This document shows positions 62,667-64,000 of a stretch of 64,000 nt of DNA, in pieces. Within the stretch, counting starts at the first letter, position 1. The number at the start of each line of letters is the position of its first letter. Under the pieces are notes generated by a model. It did no database searches. It had not been told where the DNA came from and saw nothing but the letters and a program-made list of their open reading frames with translations. A program made the translations under genes and the position numbers. Source of the DNA: Penelope pileata (Eukaryota > Chordata > Aves > Galliformes > Cracidae); assembly GCA_013396635.1 (NCBI GenBank), contig WBMW01000577.1, positions 1,423,979 to 1,487,978 of the forward strand. The letters run 5' to 3'.

Positions 62667-62943
62667 GTAAGAAAGATTTGCCTATGAAAAAAAGTTTCCT
62701 TCGTGATGTTTTTCATATGGTTACATATGGAAGAGGTTTTTTTTTATTTAAGCTAGCAGTATTATGGCAGATATTCTAATACATAGAATCTGTTGCAGAA
62801 TGTGAGAATACTTGGTGAAGAAAGTAGAACGTAAACAAGTATGAGAGGTATTTCTAACATCAGGTCAGCTATAATGACTTAGCATTCTATAAATAAGAGA
62901 ATTCTGTTCTTCAGCTTACAGAGTTTTTATTGTTTTTTCTTAG
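62667..62943 (+). other. ITGB1: ITGB1 intron within the beta-I domain
   Basis: This 277-nt phase 1 intron begins gtaaga and ends ttcttag, with a good polypyrimidine tract. It is open in frame for 113 nt past the donor, so a retained-intron reading would add residues before a stop, but the splice signals are strong. Confidence 0.92.
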
Positions 62944-63182
62944 GTTTCGGCTCTTTTGTGGAGAAAACTGTGATGCCATATATCAGTACAACACCAGCCA
63001 AACTCAGAAATCCTTGTACAGGCGACCAGAACTGTACAAGTCCATTTAGCTATAAAAACGTGCTCAGTCTCACCAGCGAAGGAAATAAATTCAATGAACT
63101 TGTAGGTAAACAGCACATTTCTGGGAATTTGGATTCTCCTGAAGGTGGATTTGATGCAATAATGCAGGTTGCAGTTTGTGGG
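62944..63182 (+). CDS. ITGB1: Integrin beta-1, exon with specificity loop and SyMBS residues
   Basis: This 239-nt exon (acceptor cttag, donor gtaagc) is the last coding exon visible and ends on a codon boundary after QVAVCG. It encodes GFGSFVEKTVMPYIS with the Glu used in the synergistic metal site, then the specificity-determining loop bracketed by the cysteines of CTGDQNC, which includes an N-glycosylation sequon (NCT). Near the end, NLDSPEGGFD supplies the Asn, Asp, Pro and Glu ligands of the SyMBS, and that Glu also serves the MIDAS. The loop region reads LTSEGNKFNEL where the human protein has a different tetrad, a difference that I recall as avian. Nothing is frameshifted or missing. 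Confidence 0.95.
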
Positions 63183-64000
63183 GTAAGCACGTGTTGGTTT
63201 TCTTAAGTAAAAATGTTCTATGATTCTAATTGTTGTTCTGTTAGATGAGATATGAGAATAATACAGCTGTAGTGTTTTATGGTGGCTGGCCTGGTGTTTC
63301 AACTTGCCATGCTCCTGCTAGCACCATAAGGTAAAGTAGACAAGCTGCATGAATGCGTGAGTATGACCTGTAATGACCTGTAGTGAGGGAATGAAACCAG
63401 CAGATGTGAAGGAGTTGCTCACAGGCTACGCTCACAGAAGACAGATGCTTTCCAAAGTTAATGTTTTTAAAGGCTTCCATAAAAGGAGGGTCAAAGTCTG
63501 TTCACAAGTGTATGGAGCTCTGAACGGGCTGTTGCACTCCAATGGTTTCAGAGTTCTATATGCTGCTTCTAGCTCATGTTTCAAAGCAGCTTGGTGAATG
63601 GTGATTTCTGCTAGCTTCTCAGACTGAAAGAGATCCAAACAAGATTTTTGTGTATTTTTGGAGTTCTGGTCTAGATCACTGCCTTCTTCTTTGATGTTTC
63701 TGATGCAACAGACAATTCTATGTGCCTTTGCAGCACGGACTCCCCAAAAATGGCATCCCAGTTTACTCTTTGTTACTGTGTTATTGTGCTGTTGGCAGTC
63801 AGGGCTTTCTGAAACAATATGGCGCCTTACTGTAAATGTGCACAAAGAACATTTATTACCTTTGGTGAAGATCCTACAGCAGATAGTTTAGAGCAGACAT
63901 TTAATTAAATGTAAGTGCCTGTAAGGTTTGAGTGAATGATACAATTTCCAGGTTCGTGCTTTTACTGTATGGTTTCTCATATGTCTTAGTTTCTAACTGA
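63183..64000 (+). other. ITGB1: ITGB1 intron, truncated by window end
   Basis: This is the start of the phase 0 intron that follows QVAVCG. The next beta-1 exon, which should continue with the IGWRNVT segment, is not present before the window ends. Several short open frames on both strands have no recognisable similarity. Confidence 0.88.

Larger units (their letters stand above)
40444..64000 (+). other. ITGB1: ITGB1 transcription unit, 5' part (gene truncated by window end)
   Basis: Five consecutive plus-strand segments with GT-AG borders and compatible phases translate into the N-terminal 263 visible residues of integrin beta-1, the common beta subunit of many fibronectin, collagen and laminin receptors at the plasma membrane. 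Intron phases in order are 1, 0, 1, 1 and 0. The left end is uncertain: the CpG-rich sequence at 40444 abuts an assembly gap, and exon 1 plus the promoter are inferred to be inside or beside that gap, giving an intron 1 of roughly 18 kb. The right end runs off the window, so the rest of the beta-I domain, the EGF-like stalk, the transmembrane helix and the cytoplasmic tail are missing here. Gene identity is seen directly in the translation; gene start is inference. Confidence 0.9.

Noticed and set aside
1..64000. CRISPR arrays, operons, rRNA, tRNA genes or endogenous retroviral sequence
   Set aside because: No spaced direct repeats, no recognisable RNA gene folds, and no long terminal repeats or retroviral coding blocks were seen. 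The gene structure is a spliced vertebrate one.

Overview
The window is vertebrate nuclear DNA, almost certainly from a bird and most likely a galliform. It is AT-rich with long gene-free stretches. Its recognisable interspersed repeats are nearly all CR1 LINE fragments, the dominant avian retrotransposon, some ending in the typical 'ttctatgattctatg' 3' tail. The only gene that can be supported is the 5' part of integrin beta-1 (ITGB1) on the plus strand. Five spliced coding exons (58367-63182, 789 nt, 263 codons) encode most of the signal peptide, the PSI domain, the start of the hybrid domain and the first half of the beta-I domain including its metal-binding motifs. The residues I recall of chicken ITGB1 fit closely, but species cannot be settled without an alignment.

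Layout. 1-39844: upstream intergenic DNA with no supportable coding exon. It holds CR1 copies (6341-6650 minus; 20076-20239 and 20589-20703 plus; 32189-32500 plus; 36618-37020 plus, broken by a single N; 39379-39699 plus), a few much older CR1-like remnants, homopolymer tracts and some candidate regulatory segments (a CTCF-like site at 19095, paired AP-1 sites at 30682, a motif-dense segment at 35640-36020). In mammals the gene on this side is NRP1; no NRP1 exon was recognised here. 39845-40443: a 599-base assembly gap. 40444-40860: a CpG-rich flank that starts at the gap edge, so the ITGB1 core promoter and 5'-UTR exon probably lie in the gap. 40861-58366: presumptive intron 1 with two CR1 fragments, an ancient CR1 remnant, a G-rich potential quadruplex and a small CpG-rich element with a perfect CArG box (56001). 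58367-63182: exons alternating with short introns, all GT-AG and phase-compatible. 63183-64000: start of the next intron.

The initiator codon is not identifiable. The first visible coding exon begins directly after a 3' splice site at a position corresponding to residue 4 of the chicken protein as I remember it, so the start codon should be in an upstream exon, most likely in the gap. Most long open frames in the intergenic part look like chance ORFs or CR1 remnants. I found no novel coding system; the points of interest are regulatory candidates, structure-forming DNA and assembly artefacts inside CR1 elements.
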